From positions 11,448,707-11,512,706 of the forward strand of contig JAKJHU010000005.1 of the NCBI GenBank assembly GCA_022316685.1: a stretch of 64,000 nt of DNA, written 5' to 3'. The stretch is from Progne subis subis. Taxonomy: Eukaryota; Chordata; Aves; Passeriformes; Hirundinidae. The position numbers and the translations under genes are program-made. How positions within the stretch are numbered: the first letter of the stretch is position 1; each line of letters begins with the position of its first letter. Under the pieces are notes generated by a model. It made no database searches. It was not told the origin of the DNA and saw only the letters and a program-made list of their open reading frames with translations. This document shows positions 10,081 through 23,490 of the stretch, piece after piece.

Positions 10081-13000
10081 ACTTTTTTCCCCACCCCCAA
10101 CCACCCGCCCCCTGAAGATTCGTATTGTTTGTGAAAACAGTTATAAAATTTAACCTAAAATTCTGCAGCACTAGCATCTTTGCAGTTGTCCATAGCGTCC
10201 AGCTGTTTCCAAATTCTAACGGTCATTTGCACTGATGATGCTTTTATATATTAGGGCCGTTTTCAATATGTTCTGTGTACTTATTTGCAGTTCAACGGGA
10301 GTTGATCAAAGAGCAAGAGACATTTTTGGTCTCATAACTGTTTCCCCAAACAATATAATTTCCAGTATGCACAAGACACTCATGAAAACGTAGTAACACA
10401 AACCCCCAAATATGTGATCTGAGTAACTTGCACCAAATGGAAAGCTGCTGCTGACCTACATTTTTGAACCGGAACAGTTTGAAGTTTTTTTTATAGCTAT
10501 CTTAATACAAGTGATACCCTAGTATAACAAAAGGTAATAGTCACACATTACATTCAACTAATGAAAGCATTTGGGAGATCAAATGCTTGGCTATGAATAC
10601 AGCAAACTGGGATATTAGCGAATGTTTTCAATACAGCAAGGATCTAAACCACGGTGTTTTAAATTATTATATTTATACGCTTTTGTTAAAGGTAAGCGCG
10701 TTTTCAAATTTCAAAATGGATAAATAGGAGATTCAATCATAATGGTAGAGAAAAATGCAGCATATCAAGAACGACGCTGTCACAAATAGGTAGGCTCTTT
10801 TGAATTCACTGTGAAAACATTAAAGGAGCAGAAGCTTCATGCTCTAATGTTGAGTTACCTGCAAAGATTATTGATTAATGTATGAGCAGTGTGATTCCAG
10901 TGTCTATTAATTTTAGTTCTGTCAGAAAAGTCAGAAATATTATGATTTGCATTATGGAGTTAGTTTTGAAAAGTCTCAATGCTCGTGAAGTACATCTTGC
11001 TAATACTTCTGTTTTACAGTCAAGGGGTTTGGTTTCTTTGGTTAGTTGGTGGTTTTGTGTGGGTTTTTTTGGTATCCTTTGCAAGCGCAAAAATGTTATA
11101 TGGCTACACATACATAAACACAGAGCGGGGGGAAAAAAATGGTGAGTAATTCTTGCGGGGGGAATCAGGTGCATACCCAAGGGTCATTACAGTCTGTAAC
11201 AACAACAAATTGCAATTCTATGCAAACTGCTAGAAAGGGATATATCATCTTTGTAGGAGACAGAATAACAGAACTGTAAGATGAATTCATGCCAAATCAT
11301 TCATCAGCTTTTGCCAAGAGAATACTACATCTTTGTTAGTGAGCCTTTTTGACATTATCTCCTGGATTTTCTTCTTTTCTATATTCAAATGCACGCTAAT
11401 TATACACATTAAACCACCTAAGTTGATTCTTAAAGTCTTTCATATGCAAATAAAAATATAGATGTCTCCTTGTGTGTATTTCTTTACATGTGTACTCTAA
11501 CATAAAACATAAAATCAATTAAACACTTATACTTTGAGCCATTTCTATTTGAGCAAAAATACATATATTGATGATCTGCTAAGATGTGCTGATAGTGCCT
11601 GGGCTACAGATCGCAGTACTTCCTGACATACTCCACAACTCTTTCCAGTCGGGATAATAACCTGCAAAAGTTCAACCCAGATTTACTTTGAAATGTTTTT
11701 CCTGGGAAAAGGGGGGGGAAAAAAGGATGAGGCTTTAAACTGAAGAGTTCCTACCACTAACTCCTTTTCCTCCCATTTGTTTCAGCAACTCGGCTGCAAG
11801 ATTGGAACTAAGAGGCTATAAAATTGAGGCCCTCAGCACAATGAAATCAGTCTGCTATAAAAGGCAACACATGCCAGTTTTTCCTCCCCAATGGCAGATG
11901 CCACACCCTAAAGCAGACAGAAGGCACTGCAGTCTGTGCAAGGGAAGCACAACACAAAGCAACAACGATGGTTCAATTTTTTAGATCGCAAATAATGTTG
12001 AAATTCCTTTTGCCATCTTTGCTCAGATGATGAGTGGTAGTTTGTTAAATTCAAATGCTCCTTTCCAAAAGCTCTCATTGTATGCATGAATTATGAATTT
12101 ATTATAATATAATGTAAAAAAGCTCTAATTGCCATGCATATTATCCACTGCAAAGTGATTGCGTTGATATTTGATATCGCAAGTGCGCAGTTTCAACTTT
12201 AGTTCTATTTTCATTGTTCCTTCAATTTAATTATTTTCTATAAACCAATGTTGTCCAAATGCAGTTTCTTTCTCTTGATTTTTCCTGATAAATTATAAAC
12301 TCTGGTGCTCCAGGATCCCTCTTCAAAATAAACAACATAATTTTCTAAACTTATTGTTGGTAATTTGTTTACACCATTGGCTACAACATTTATAAGGACC
12401 CCCTAGGCCACCTGTCTCTAGTTCAACCCCATGAAAGTTACTGCCTTTCCCAGCAGTACAGCAGCAAACCTTCCATTTGGCCTTCCAAGTCATACAAAGA
12501 GTAACACTGAAGAGACAGACGGAAAACAAACCAGTATTTTAATATCTACGAAATGTTGTCTTAGAAGTATTGGGAAAAATATTCAAATTTTTTTTGGTAA
12601 AAATCCAGTCCGAGGTTCAAGAGCCTGTTGGATTTGACATGGGTGCGCATAGGAGTCTGAAAATTCTCTGTGTACAAAAGAAAAAAGCTTTTCATTGGGA
12701 TCTTGTTGTGCTTTATGGTTAAATCCACTGTTCAATTTAATGAAACTGTTGTCAAAGTCACTGTAATTCTCAATTTCCTTCCTTTAGATTTGCATTAGAT
12801 TTAATGAGAAAAAAAGAGAGAAGTATGTGGGCTTTTATTAAATTATCACTTCTATTACTAGTTAAACATCCAATCAAAATCATTCTGAAGTCAGTGCAAA
12901 TCTTTTAATTTATTTCAATAAGGCATAAATCAGATCACAGAAAAGTAGGCAGCCAGCTCACGGCTGCTTCAGCCCGGTATCTGGAACTTTAGTAACAGAT

Positions 13001-14000
13001 TTTTGCTTTAAAAGATCTCTTATGTGATCAACATATAAATATAACACAGTGGTGTTTTCTTTATTGTGTAATATTTACATTTCAGTCACAAATGTAAAAA
13101 GTAAACAAGTGCCATAGATGGCCAGCTGATAAGCCAGAATCTGTTAGGTGTAAAGCCTATAGGTAAGTGTAAAAATTTTATTTTAGCTGGACAAAATGAA
13201 CTTTGAAAAAAATGTGGTTTATGCCAACAGATCGTGGCCTAAAACATGTAGAGAGTGACACATTGTACCATTTAATTAAAATCCAATCTTTAGCAGCCAT
13301 TAATCCTGGCCAATTTAATCAATTTCTTCAGGCAATGTGTAAACAAAAGGACTTTAGAACATCACCATCTCCATCTCGAGAATACATTATTTTATTATGA
13401 AAATGCAACATGCTAGAGTTAGACCACTTGAATAGACTGTTTAAATACCTCAATTTTACAAATGTGAATCATCCATTGAAGTCAATAAGATCACTTGCTT
13501 CCTTAAAGTTAAGCCCTGATTGCGTGCTTCTGTGGACTGAGGCTTCTGTGAAAAAAACAGCTCTTGTGTCTGTACTTTGGTGAGATAGGGGCCCAAGCAA
13601 TTTTCTAAATCAAAACAAAATCTTGCATTTGGCAGTAATAGGAGGGATTGTTGATTTTGGGGTTCACCCACCAGTGAAATCTAAGCCTTTAAATTGAATT
13701 ACACTAATATTTCTGGATCCTATGCCATTGTTTGAGAACATCACTGCAATTTGGAGAAATTTAGGAAAAGGCTGGCCTTCCTTTGAATTAGTAATTTATG
13801 GTCACGTCTTTTATAAATTAGAAAAATTAAACAAGAGTATATGAGAGTATACAAGAGTATACAAGAGTAAACAAGTGTAACAGTAATCATAGAGTTCTCT
13901 GCCAAGTTTCTTTCCCATTCTCCTGCCTTTTACAAATCTTTTCTGATGTGCAAGAGATACGTGGGAAGCTACACACTGGTTGGATGTCCTTCCTATTGTC
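10081..14000. other. Upstream intergenic, AT-rich, possible conserved non-coding blocks
   Basis: No credible gene. The sequence is AT-rich with many ATTA/TAAT cores, notably at about 12.03-12.27 kb and 13.0-13.5 kb, and few signs of recent repeats, which is how conserved developmental enhancers often look. A 10-base tandem (ACAAGAGTAT-like, about four copies) sits at 13831-13870. Conservation cannot be measured here. Confidence 0.35.
13831..13870. repeat. Short 10-bp tandem repeat
   Basis: Four imperfect copies of a decamer resembling ACAAGAGTAT, head to tail. Confidence 0.8.
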
Positions 14001-17000
14001 AGTTGTAGGATGTAGGGCTGACTGATACATTGAAGGAAGAGTCAAACTGACAGTACACAGCTTTCACTCTCATAAAATATATGAGATTGGTACCTTAGCT
14101 GTAAACATGCTGGATGTTCCAAGGAAAATAAAAAGCCTTAAGTTTTCTTTCCTAAACTTTTTTCACTCTATTGTCTTATATTTTATATATCACAGTATTT
14201 ATCAACTGCTGTTTTAAAAAACAGTGGCCTTCATGGCTTAACCAAGTAAAATATTTTCCTGTAGGATATTTTTATGTAGCGACAGAAATGCATGGATTTT
14301 CATATAAGATGGCACAACATTCTCCCTTTGCAAACTGAATTTTTTTTCTATTACTATAGTGGTATAGGTAATTCTGAATTTTTATAGATGTGCCAAATTA
14401 TGATTTTGCCTGACACACTCTATTTGTGACCCATTTTTGTAGTATTTTACCATTTGCAATCTCAAATACAGCACCTCTGAGTCTTTTAGCTGGAGACCCA
14501 CCTTTTTCCTTTTCTGTAATAGTCTGTAATTCCCTCTTTCCCTCACGTTATCTTGATTCCCCACCCTTTCACACATGCATACACATCTGCTTGCTGGATA
14601 ATCCCAGATTCCTGCAGCCCAACTTGCAGCTGCCCTAGCCTCCTGAAGTATAGCCATGCTGTATCACTCATAAATATCACTCACACTATAATCCTGCCCC
14701 CCAAGTTCCACCAAAGTTCACCCCAGTGCCAATTTTCTTCAGCTCCTTTACACAAGGGACACTAAGGGAATGCTCTTGGGCGTGAAAAGGAAGCACTGCA
14801 AAGCCTCAAGGAGGGTGAGAGAGATGAGAGGTGGAAGAGGTCACATGAAATTTTCCTGAGCCTTCTCCATCCCAACTTGGTACATCTTGTGCTTTCTCAA
14901 CGGGACAACTTCATGGTTTGAGAATTGTTGCTTTGATACATCTACCCTTAAAGCACTCCTGTATACTGGGAAGTCCAGTTGCTCCCACTTCACCATCAAG
15001 AAAAAGAGACACACGGGAGGAATGCCATGACTGCATGAACACTTCTTTCAGCTGCAACGCCAGCTCCAGGAGCTCCAGGTGACTGCCACAGTCACCTGGT
15101 GTGGACCTTGGGGGTGCTGATGCAAGGGTCAGCACAGATGCATGATGTGCCAGCAATCCAAGAGGGGAGAAAGGAAACTTATTTTTATCTGGATCCTTGC
15201 ACTGACTCACCCAACGGCCCAAACAGTAGAGCTGGCATAACAGGAAGGGGGAAGAGAAGGGGCAGAGCAAACGAGGCCGTTACCCACTTCTTTCTGTTTG
15301 ACCAAAGAGGAGGTTTGGTGGCAGAGGGAGATAATAGGGTCTGTTTAGCCAACAGTACTGCTGAAAGAAAATTATGTCATAAGATTATAAACAGGTGCTC
15401 TTTTCACCAGCTGAGCCAGTGAAAAAAAACTTACTGTTTCCATTTTTTTGTCGGCATCATCCTGTCAGATATTAATGATCCTCACATCTGCTGATACAGT
15501 TGCTCCTACACATATTCCCCAACCCCATCTAGATGAAACAACCCAAGTTACCAGACTTACTATTTAAACTATCTGCATTAACTGAGATCCATCTGCCTAA
15601 ATAAGATTAGGATAAAGCGAGCCAACAGATCTGAGGACACAGTGGACTCCAGCTGAGGGACAATAAACAGCTGGCAGGTGGTAGTAACCTCTTCAACAAA
15701 CATGATGTACTTTTGATATACTGAGGGACTCCATCTATTTAGGCCCTAAATATTAGTCATGGTATAGAGACTGATATAGAGACAGTCACGTGTCAGTAAA
15801 GACCATTTATCCATTCTTTACATGTCCAGCCAGAGCAGTAAAAACTTCAGGGTGTGGGGTTTGCCATCTTTATTTCTTTATTAATTTCTTATGATATTCT
15901 TTCTATTTCTGCATCAGTGGGATGCACAGTTATGAAGCGTATGCTGAACTCTGTGTACATCTCCAGAGTCTCAGGTTCGTATTACAGCTGCTGGTCCATT
16001 ATCCTGCTTACACTGTGATTCAACAGAGCCCGTAAGCTGTGAAAGTGAGCTTGCAATTCTTGCAAGGGAATGCTCCTGGCACAGGATGCAGCTGAAATAC
16101 CTGCGATCTCTAGATTCACTCTGAGAGGCTAGTTTGGATGAAGTTGCTCCACACATCAGGTGGAGAAGGGGCAGCCGTGGCTTTGTTCCCAGGGCGGCAG
16201 CAGAAGAGAAAGCTGCGCTCCTGAGGGCTGCAGTCGCTGTCGGTTACACGCGCGGTCCCCATGGACGCGCTGAGCTTGCTCCTGTCCTCTGCAAACAGGA
16301 CGTCAATGCCAACTGCCGCTCGGGTACCCACTTTCACATCCTCTCTGCCACGACATGTCTGATTGCCAAAGCCACAATCAAATCCTCATTAGGAGGGCGA
16401 AGCATTTCTTTAGAAGAGCATCCCCCACAGATGGCCACCTGCTTCAAATAAGCTAAGAGCTCAACTAACCTAAGAGGAGGAGGTTTTTTAATATCCTGCG
16501 TGTAAACTGCTTCAAGATATGCAGTTCTAAAAGATCTCAAAATGCTACCAGTTTAGGGTGTGATCCTAGAAATGCTTATGAATTCACATAGTTCTTGCTC
16601 CTTTTAAGCCATGAAACTTAGTGACAGACTAGAGAATCCACCATGTGATGAGGACTGGATTGTTAAAAACATCTGTTTCTTCTTGCTTAAATATAAAAAG
16701 TAATGTTATTAAAATTAGAAAGACCATTTTATTAATCCAAAATATCATCTAGTTATTTAACAAAGACTTAAAAATGTGAGTCATCTGCATTAACAAATCC
16801 AGATGCTAATAGTCAGAGGCAGGAAAAACTCAGGCACTGACAATACGCTTGCTTTTTATGCTAATAATTTTTTTTTTTTCTGTTTGTTTTTCATTCCAAA
16901 CAGACCATCCCTAATATTTTATCTCACTTGGTGGATTTTAGGAAAATCGTAAGTGAAGAGAAAAATTCTGGGTTTTCTCTCTTTCTTAAAAAGTAATATA

Positions 17001-20000
17001 CAAATACTATTAAGATTTTTCTAATTATTCAGCCGACTTCATAAGAAATTAAATGTGTGTATATCTTTTGGCTGTGTTACAACTGTTTTCTTCTCATCCA
17101 GATGATTGGACAAATGTGGTTTTCATTTGACCACATTTAAATTTAAAATGCCACACCGTTCTGTGCTGAGTGTAAACTTACTGTGCATATGTCCAAGAAG
17201 AAAGGACCATAATTTGGGAACCACTGTTTATTGTGATTCTCACCAGCTAGAAATCAGGGACTGCACTCATTCTGGGAAAGGCCACATAAGATAAAACCAT
17301 CAGACATACCTTGGGGTTTTTTGCTCCTCACTGAAGGGCTCATACCGCTGAGAGGGAAGTTTCAAAGTGCCTCGTGACAGAAGAATCAAAGTTCAGCAAG
17401 AGCAAAGTGAGGCCAGTACTAAACATTTTGCTGATTTAATTTTAATACATATAATTTTTATGCAGGGATATTATTTGCACAGCTCAGTGGAGTCCTATAT
17501 TTGAATAGCACTGCTGATTAATTAGGTTGGTTCAGTATGCATGAATTAGGTGATCTCTATTTTATGTCTGTTTCAAAGTTCACTATTGTGAACGTCACAC
17601 CATTCAGTGCTCCATCCTGTTCAAAAGACTTGTTGCTAACTTTACTTGGGCAGGAAAGAGAATTATAAAAATCAAGCCTCTCGAGTATGGTGGGTTCTGT
17701 TACAGTGGTATAAATCCAGCTCGTTACCCAGCTAAAGGGAACTGCCTTTCTAGGTAGGTTTTGAAAAGAGAGGGATCATAAGTCGGAAGGTGTGGAAACT
17801 GCAGGTTTTATGACCGTGCGTGAACTCAAGTTCTCTGTTCCTATGATGGAGTCCATACCAGCCTTAAAAGTAATCTGCCTCTTTTGCTAACTATATTGTG
17901 TGTTTTGCTCCTAATTTCTCTAAAGACTGCAGAAACAAATGATTTAATTTATTTGGAATCAGTAAAAACAAATTCACATTTCCCTTAGAAATACAACAAA
18001 GGTGGAACATGCTAGACTTTCCTTTTTGCTTCTTTACTTCCAGTTCAGGAGTTCCTTTATTCAGTCTGATGTTAAATCTACTTGTATTAGAGAATCCTTT
18101 TTATCTGAGCAAATCTTATTCCTTAGCAATGAATCTCAGAACATTGTGGGGTGATTGTATAAAGCCATTGCTTTTTCTTTATTGCCCACTAAAGAAACAT
18201 TTATGATTAAATGGGAAAGGGAACTATCTCATTCTCCTGAGCTGGAGATATTGGACTCAATAATGTCCTTCATACGTGTATGCTCTATTTCAGCTAACCT
18301 GTTAGAATTGCAATATAAAATTGTAAATCAATGGCATCAAGCACCTGTGAAGATGAGTAAGATTGCAAGTCATTTCTCAGATAGATTTGGAGAAACAGCT
18401 CCCAGCCAAGAACTCTTTTACATGTTCTACAGGGTCTGTCCTAAATTACCCCAATAAAGTCACTTGTTATACATCATATTGAGAAAATTTCCAGCTGTCT
18501 GATGTTAAGTACTCAGAAACGCTATACATAGGGACACTTGGACTTTGAGGTATGTGATGTACAACTGGATGTTAATAAAAATTGAGTTACAGGCTATTCG
18601 GCTGGTTATTTGCAGAGCTAAAAATTCAGAATCTTCTTCAATAATGAAAGTGGATCCTTAGGAATTTGTTAGAATCTGTTCTGTTTAGCTACAACTGCAG
18701 AAAATGCATTATTTCTATACAAGGTGTTCCTTTATTGATTACTTTTGTGCTGGCAGGAATAGTTAAACCCAGCTACTCATAAACACTTTATGGGCTAGAG
18801 ATAATGAAAGTAAGGAGGAATTTTGTTTGTTTTTCTTGTCTTTCTGTAATCACAGTGGTATCTGTTTTTGAGCTTGTCATCTTCTGCTTGGCTGATTCTC
18901 TTGTAAGGGCTTTAATAACATGAATTTAATATGAAGTATACCTTTGTACCCACAAATATATATCAGTCAAAGCCCTTACTTTCTGAATTTTGGAATAAAT
19001 TTACTAAGGTTTATATATGTGAAACATTCCCAGACCTTACAAAAGCAGTGTTGCTAGTGCCTGGGCTTGCTTTTTACCTCCACAGAGCTTGGAGATCAGC
19101 ACTTGTCATGGCAGACAGAAAATATAAAATAAAAATACACACCACCCAGCTGACTTCAGCCCCACTCACAGAGCTGACAGTAGCCACTGAGTGCACACTG
19201 TCACAAGGGTGTTCTCCCTCTCCCTGCAAGTGGACACTGAAGGAGGGAAGGATATGTCTTAGTGTGTCAACCTGGTGGTTTATGCTGCTCTGTGAGGAGA
19301 CTGATGGCAGGTCTGCTACTGGAAAAGGGATTAGAATGTTACTTAGAAGAATGCAAATAAAAGGAGTCAAAGAATGATCAAAGAGCGGATCACAGAGAAG
19401 AGAAAATCCGAGGAGAGGCACCTGCACAGAGGATGGCATCACAGAGGTCAAAACATCTTCTTGGGGCTTGGGATTCAAAAACATGAGGCAAAAGCTGTTA
19501 GCCTTTGTTAGAAAGGAAAATGGTGACTTCTTCACTTGGTGTCTTTGACTCAAAAATGGTTTCTAGAAGATGCTTGCTCATTTATGAATCATGAGGCTTA
19601 ATTACGTAGAATTGCCTGACCTGTGTTATACCTCAGGTTATGTTACCTAAATGTATCTTCTGACCTTAAATTTTATGAGTCTGCATAATGTAGCTGTAAG
19701 GAAAGAACAGCAGAATATGATGTTGTTTCACTGATTTGAATTACAACATGCATTTGCATCTTCGTTTGCATTTACTGTCTTAGGCATAACTGTACTGAAT
19801 GCAGTTGTGTGTTGGAGTTGTCACTGTGAGTCAAAAAGAGGTGAATATGTGTTCTGAATGACTAAGACCACATCTCCAGGACTGATGTCTACCAGCATAG
19901 CTCTAAAGAGATGCCAGCCCTGACAGGCATAGTTGTGTCAACAGAAGCCTCTGGTAGAGACACAGTTGTACCAGTAAAATGGTATTTTTACAAATAATAT

Positions 20001-21170
20001 TTTATGTCAGTGCTGGGAGATGGTTTTATTCTATTACCAGACAGTATCTATGCTAAACTGCCTAGATTTAGTATTCACAGCAAAATACTCCCCTCAGTGA
20101 TTCCTAAACCAATCAATTTTGTGGGTGCTGCCAAAGAAGGGGCATACAACTGGCCTTGGCAACTATCAGCTTTGTGCCACACATGACAGCATTTAATAAA
20201 GGGAGAGTGCAGAGAGAGTTTCAGAAGTCCAGGCTAAATCTGTTGGCCAAATAGTTATGTCAGGGAGGAGTGTGAAAAGATTAGGCTGAACAAAGTTGGA
20301 ATAAACAATGACTAACAAAAAAGTTCTTTTTCAAAAATAGTTTCTCTCGTTTAAAGCAAAGGTTTAACAATACTGGCAAAAGTGATACTGGAATGAATTG
20401 TGCTGACCCCCTGGTTTTTGTAATTACAAGTATGCTGGAAAATTCTTTGTGGTGTAAACTCTCAGAAAATACTCTAGGGGAAAGGGTGAAGGGTGATAAC
20501 AGTTAGCACTTCATTCAGGAGCAGGGAATGAGGAGGGAACATCACTGCTTAGGTCTGTAAGTGTAGGCCAGATGCACCAGCCGGATCAGACTGTGAGCAA
20601 TTCTCAAGCCTTGCCCGTGAAAGCTGTGGGTGTTATTCTATTTTACTCTTTATTTAGCTGTGCTCACAGCCCCCATTTCCAGGGAGTTCCTAGGACGTAT
20701 ATGTGCATGGCTTAAGGACCAGCCTGGCATGTTCAGTTTCTGCTGAGCTGGTGCTCAAAATTGCAATTCTTTTTCATTGTTCAAATCTAGGCACTCTGTA
20801 ATTTGGAAGGGCATGACCACGAATCAACCTTTACTCCACCTTAATAAAGTTGTGTGACATTCTTTCCCTAATTCTTTTTCTTTCCTTTTTATCCTAAATA
20901 AACTTCTTGTAGCCTTTCAGTACTCTGGTGCGGGTTTTTTCTGTGACTGGTTCTGCACCTTCAGCTTAGCGATGACTTTCCTGCTCAAAGGAGGTTTATA
21001 CAACTCACTGGTTGTATGTTACAGCTTTCACTGCACCTGCACCACTCACACCTGAGCTATTCTCCTCACTGAGGAACAGGACTCCAAGCCTGAACCTCAG
21101 GGCATTCAGAAACAATTTGAAGGTGATTGTGGAAATTATTGTTGGGAATGTGTTTTTAAGCAAGGTGAAC
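14001..21170. other. Intergenic, no gene recognised
   Basis: Ordinary AT-leaning non-coding sequence. Frames of 100-160 residues (around 14.9-15.4, 16.1-16.45, 18.9-19.55 kb) overlap on both strands and show no domain, signal or codon pattern I recognise. A slightly CG-richer patch occurs at 16.14-16.33 kb. Confidence 0.5.
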
Positions 21171-22539
21171 TAGGGGTGAGGGTTTTGGGGGGTGCAAATT
21201 TCCCTGGCTGCTCTGACTGCTCCTTCTCTCTCCCTTTTGAGTTGTCGTGCCATTTGTGCCTCATGGTGCTGTTCAGAGTGCTCACTCACCACAGGGATTT
21301 TCTCCTAATTTCCAGCACCGCAGCTCTGACTCTTCCGTTGCTCGTCCCACCATCATCCCCATTGTCTGTCCCCCACTCCAGGAGCTGCCAGTCTCAGTGT
21401 GTGCTGACATCCCACGCAGGGCTGCGTGGTGCTTTGTTCCACTCCTCCTCTCGGCGCAGACTCGAAGGAGTGGCAGTGAGGCAGGAAGGTGAGGGATCTG
21501 GGAGGCGTGTTGGCACATCTCAGGACAGGCACAGCTAGAGGCCGGGAGAAGCGAAGGACTAGAGAAAAGATTGCAACTTCCCGCTCCAAGGTTGTGCCTT
21601 GCGTCTCAGTAAGGCGGGCAATGGCACACAGTAGCTCTGGAGAGCACTGAAGTGTCCCATTCCTCTCCATGAGGTGTGCAAGCAGCCCAAGGAGATGAAC
21701 ACCGCTGGGAACCTGTGGATTAGTGAACTGCTCTCTGCAGTCACTGCGCGTTCTTGCTTGCCCTTTCCAAGGAATTTGGGCTCACACAGGCAAAGGAGAA
21801 GGGCTTAGCTGCCAGCAGAGGTGGGAACAGCGCAGATCCAAATGTGCTCTGGAGGGGCTGGTGCGGCGCCAGCCGTGACGGGGTGAGGGGGCCCTGCAGC
21901 TCGGTGTGCCCCAGGGCTGCCGGCCACTGCCCTTCTGCTCCCAGCCCAGGCATGGGAGATGCTGCTCAGCTTGGTTTGGTTTGGCCGGTGGAGACAGGAG
22001 CAGGGTGAGGCGTGCACCGACCGCTGTCCTGAGCCAGAGGGGATCAAACACCCAGCGGGAAGCCCTGTGGGACTCAGGCAGGACCAAAACTTTGGCATGG
22101 TTGTGGCAGACGCGTGGCAGGGCTGTGCTGGGCGATTCCTTGGGCGAGTGGCCTCCGGCTTGGAGTACGAGTACTGTGCGGCCCTTGCTGAAGCACTGGG
22201 ACTGGTTTGGGGACATTCACAAGGGTCCCTTTGGAGATGGAAGCACTGCTTGGCGAGAGCTGTGTTTGCTTTTGCTGGCACGGACAGGGAGATTTATAAA
22301 GCAAACCAACAAACAAAAAGCCACAATGGCTGAAACAGTGAATTCAAATATCACTTATCACCCACGTCTTGCAAACTTGTTGCACAAAAAAAATGTTATT
22401 TTAGCACAATGATTTTGGGAGTGTGAACAACGCAGATCGCAATTTGTCACAATAACAACACGTGAAGAAGTATTTACATGGGACCCCAAACTGAGTGGGT
22501 AAATAAAGCGTGTATCTTTAAATCGATTCGATCCGGCCC
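21171..22539. other. GC-elevated intergenic shoulder
   Basis: Base composition rises relative to the flanks over this stretch, which leads into the small CpG island at 22.54 kb. Several overlapping frames of 80-168 residues occur on both strands with no recognisable product. It could be exonic sequence of a non-coding transcript, but nothing proves that. Confidence 0.3.
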
Positions 22540-22900
22540 TGGCGCAGCTCACGACGATCCCTGGAGCGGGGTGCCAACACCGGGAGCCGCGGGCGCGGGC
22601 CCCGCTCCGCCCGGCGCCACCTCGCGGCCGCCCGCCCGCCGCGCGCCCGGTGCCTGCCGGGAGCGGCCGCCATGTCGCGCCGCGCGGGCTGTGGGCCCGG
22701 CCGGGCCGGCTGCGCTCCGCGCACGGATCTGGCTCTCTGGAGCCGGGCGGGACCTGTGTGGTGCCTGACTTCTTCTTGTGTTCTGAGTGTGTTGTGCCAG
22801 GTCATCCTGCGCAGTGGTGCCCTATGCCGCCTACTGAGCTGGTGACGCCGCCCGGGCGTTGTTGTTTTGGGGCAACATTTTCCCCCATGGCTATGCGTCG
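22540..22900. promoter_or_regulatory. Small CpG island, candidate distal promoter
   Basis: A sharply bounded, CG-dense segment of about 350 bases, 13.5 kb upstream of ARID1B. It includes GCCGCCATG at 22666-22674, which can be read as a YY1-type element or as an ideal Kozak start. The ATG at 22672 opens a 57-codon frame ending with TGA at 22843-22845, too short and unfamiliar to call a gene. Orientation of any promoter is unknown. Confidence 0.5.
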
Positions 22901-23459
22901 CTTTCTTGTTCTGTCCAGAAGTGAGATACCAACATTTAAGTTCCATGTGTCGGAACTTGGCATAGCCATTGTCTGTAGAGAAAACGCTTGAGGTAGTAGG
23001 AGTTACTATAAATCACGATTACCTTGAAGGAGCATAAATGGAAAATCCCCTCAAAAATACGTAAAACTTTTATTTGGGGTACTAAGAGCACAGAAGTTAA
23101 ATTGTTAAAGGGTTACAAATACTAACGGAAAATCAATAGAGGGATTAAACAGGAGCACTGGTTTTATCACACCCTGAATTCCCATTCTATAGATAGAGAG
23201 CAAGACCCTTACTAACTTGTAATAAAAGTTCTCAGGGCTATGGTGTATCTTTGCTCCATTCCCCATTTGGCAGGCATTAAGTCTGTGTTGTGATGGAGGT
23301 TTTGGGAGTAGGCAAGGAAGAAGCTGTGATCCCGCTGTTCCACCGAGCAGTATTGTGTGCTGCCAGTGTCTTATGAAGTTGTAGTTGCCACAGCCTTGAC
23401 AGGCGATGTTATAGCAAGCCAGTGTTCTGCATTCTTTTGAGAACTTAATTACGTTGGTG

Positions 23460-23490
<31 letters not shown>

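Noticed and set aside
9363..10177. Large frames on both strands across the ARID1B promoter
   Set aside because: Overlapping open frames on both strands with Arg/Pro/Gly/Ala bias are typical of CpG islands; none has a family signature.
19074..19553. 159-residue minus-strand frame overlapping a 148-residue plus-strand frame
   Set aside because: Neither has a recognisable domain, and the opposing frame is equally long; likely chance in a stop-poor stretch.
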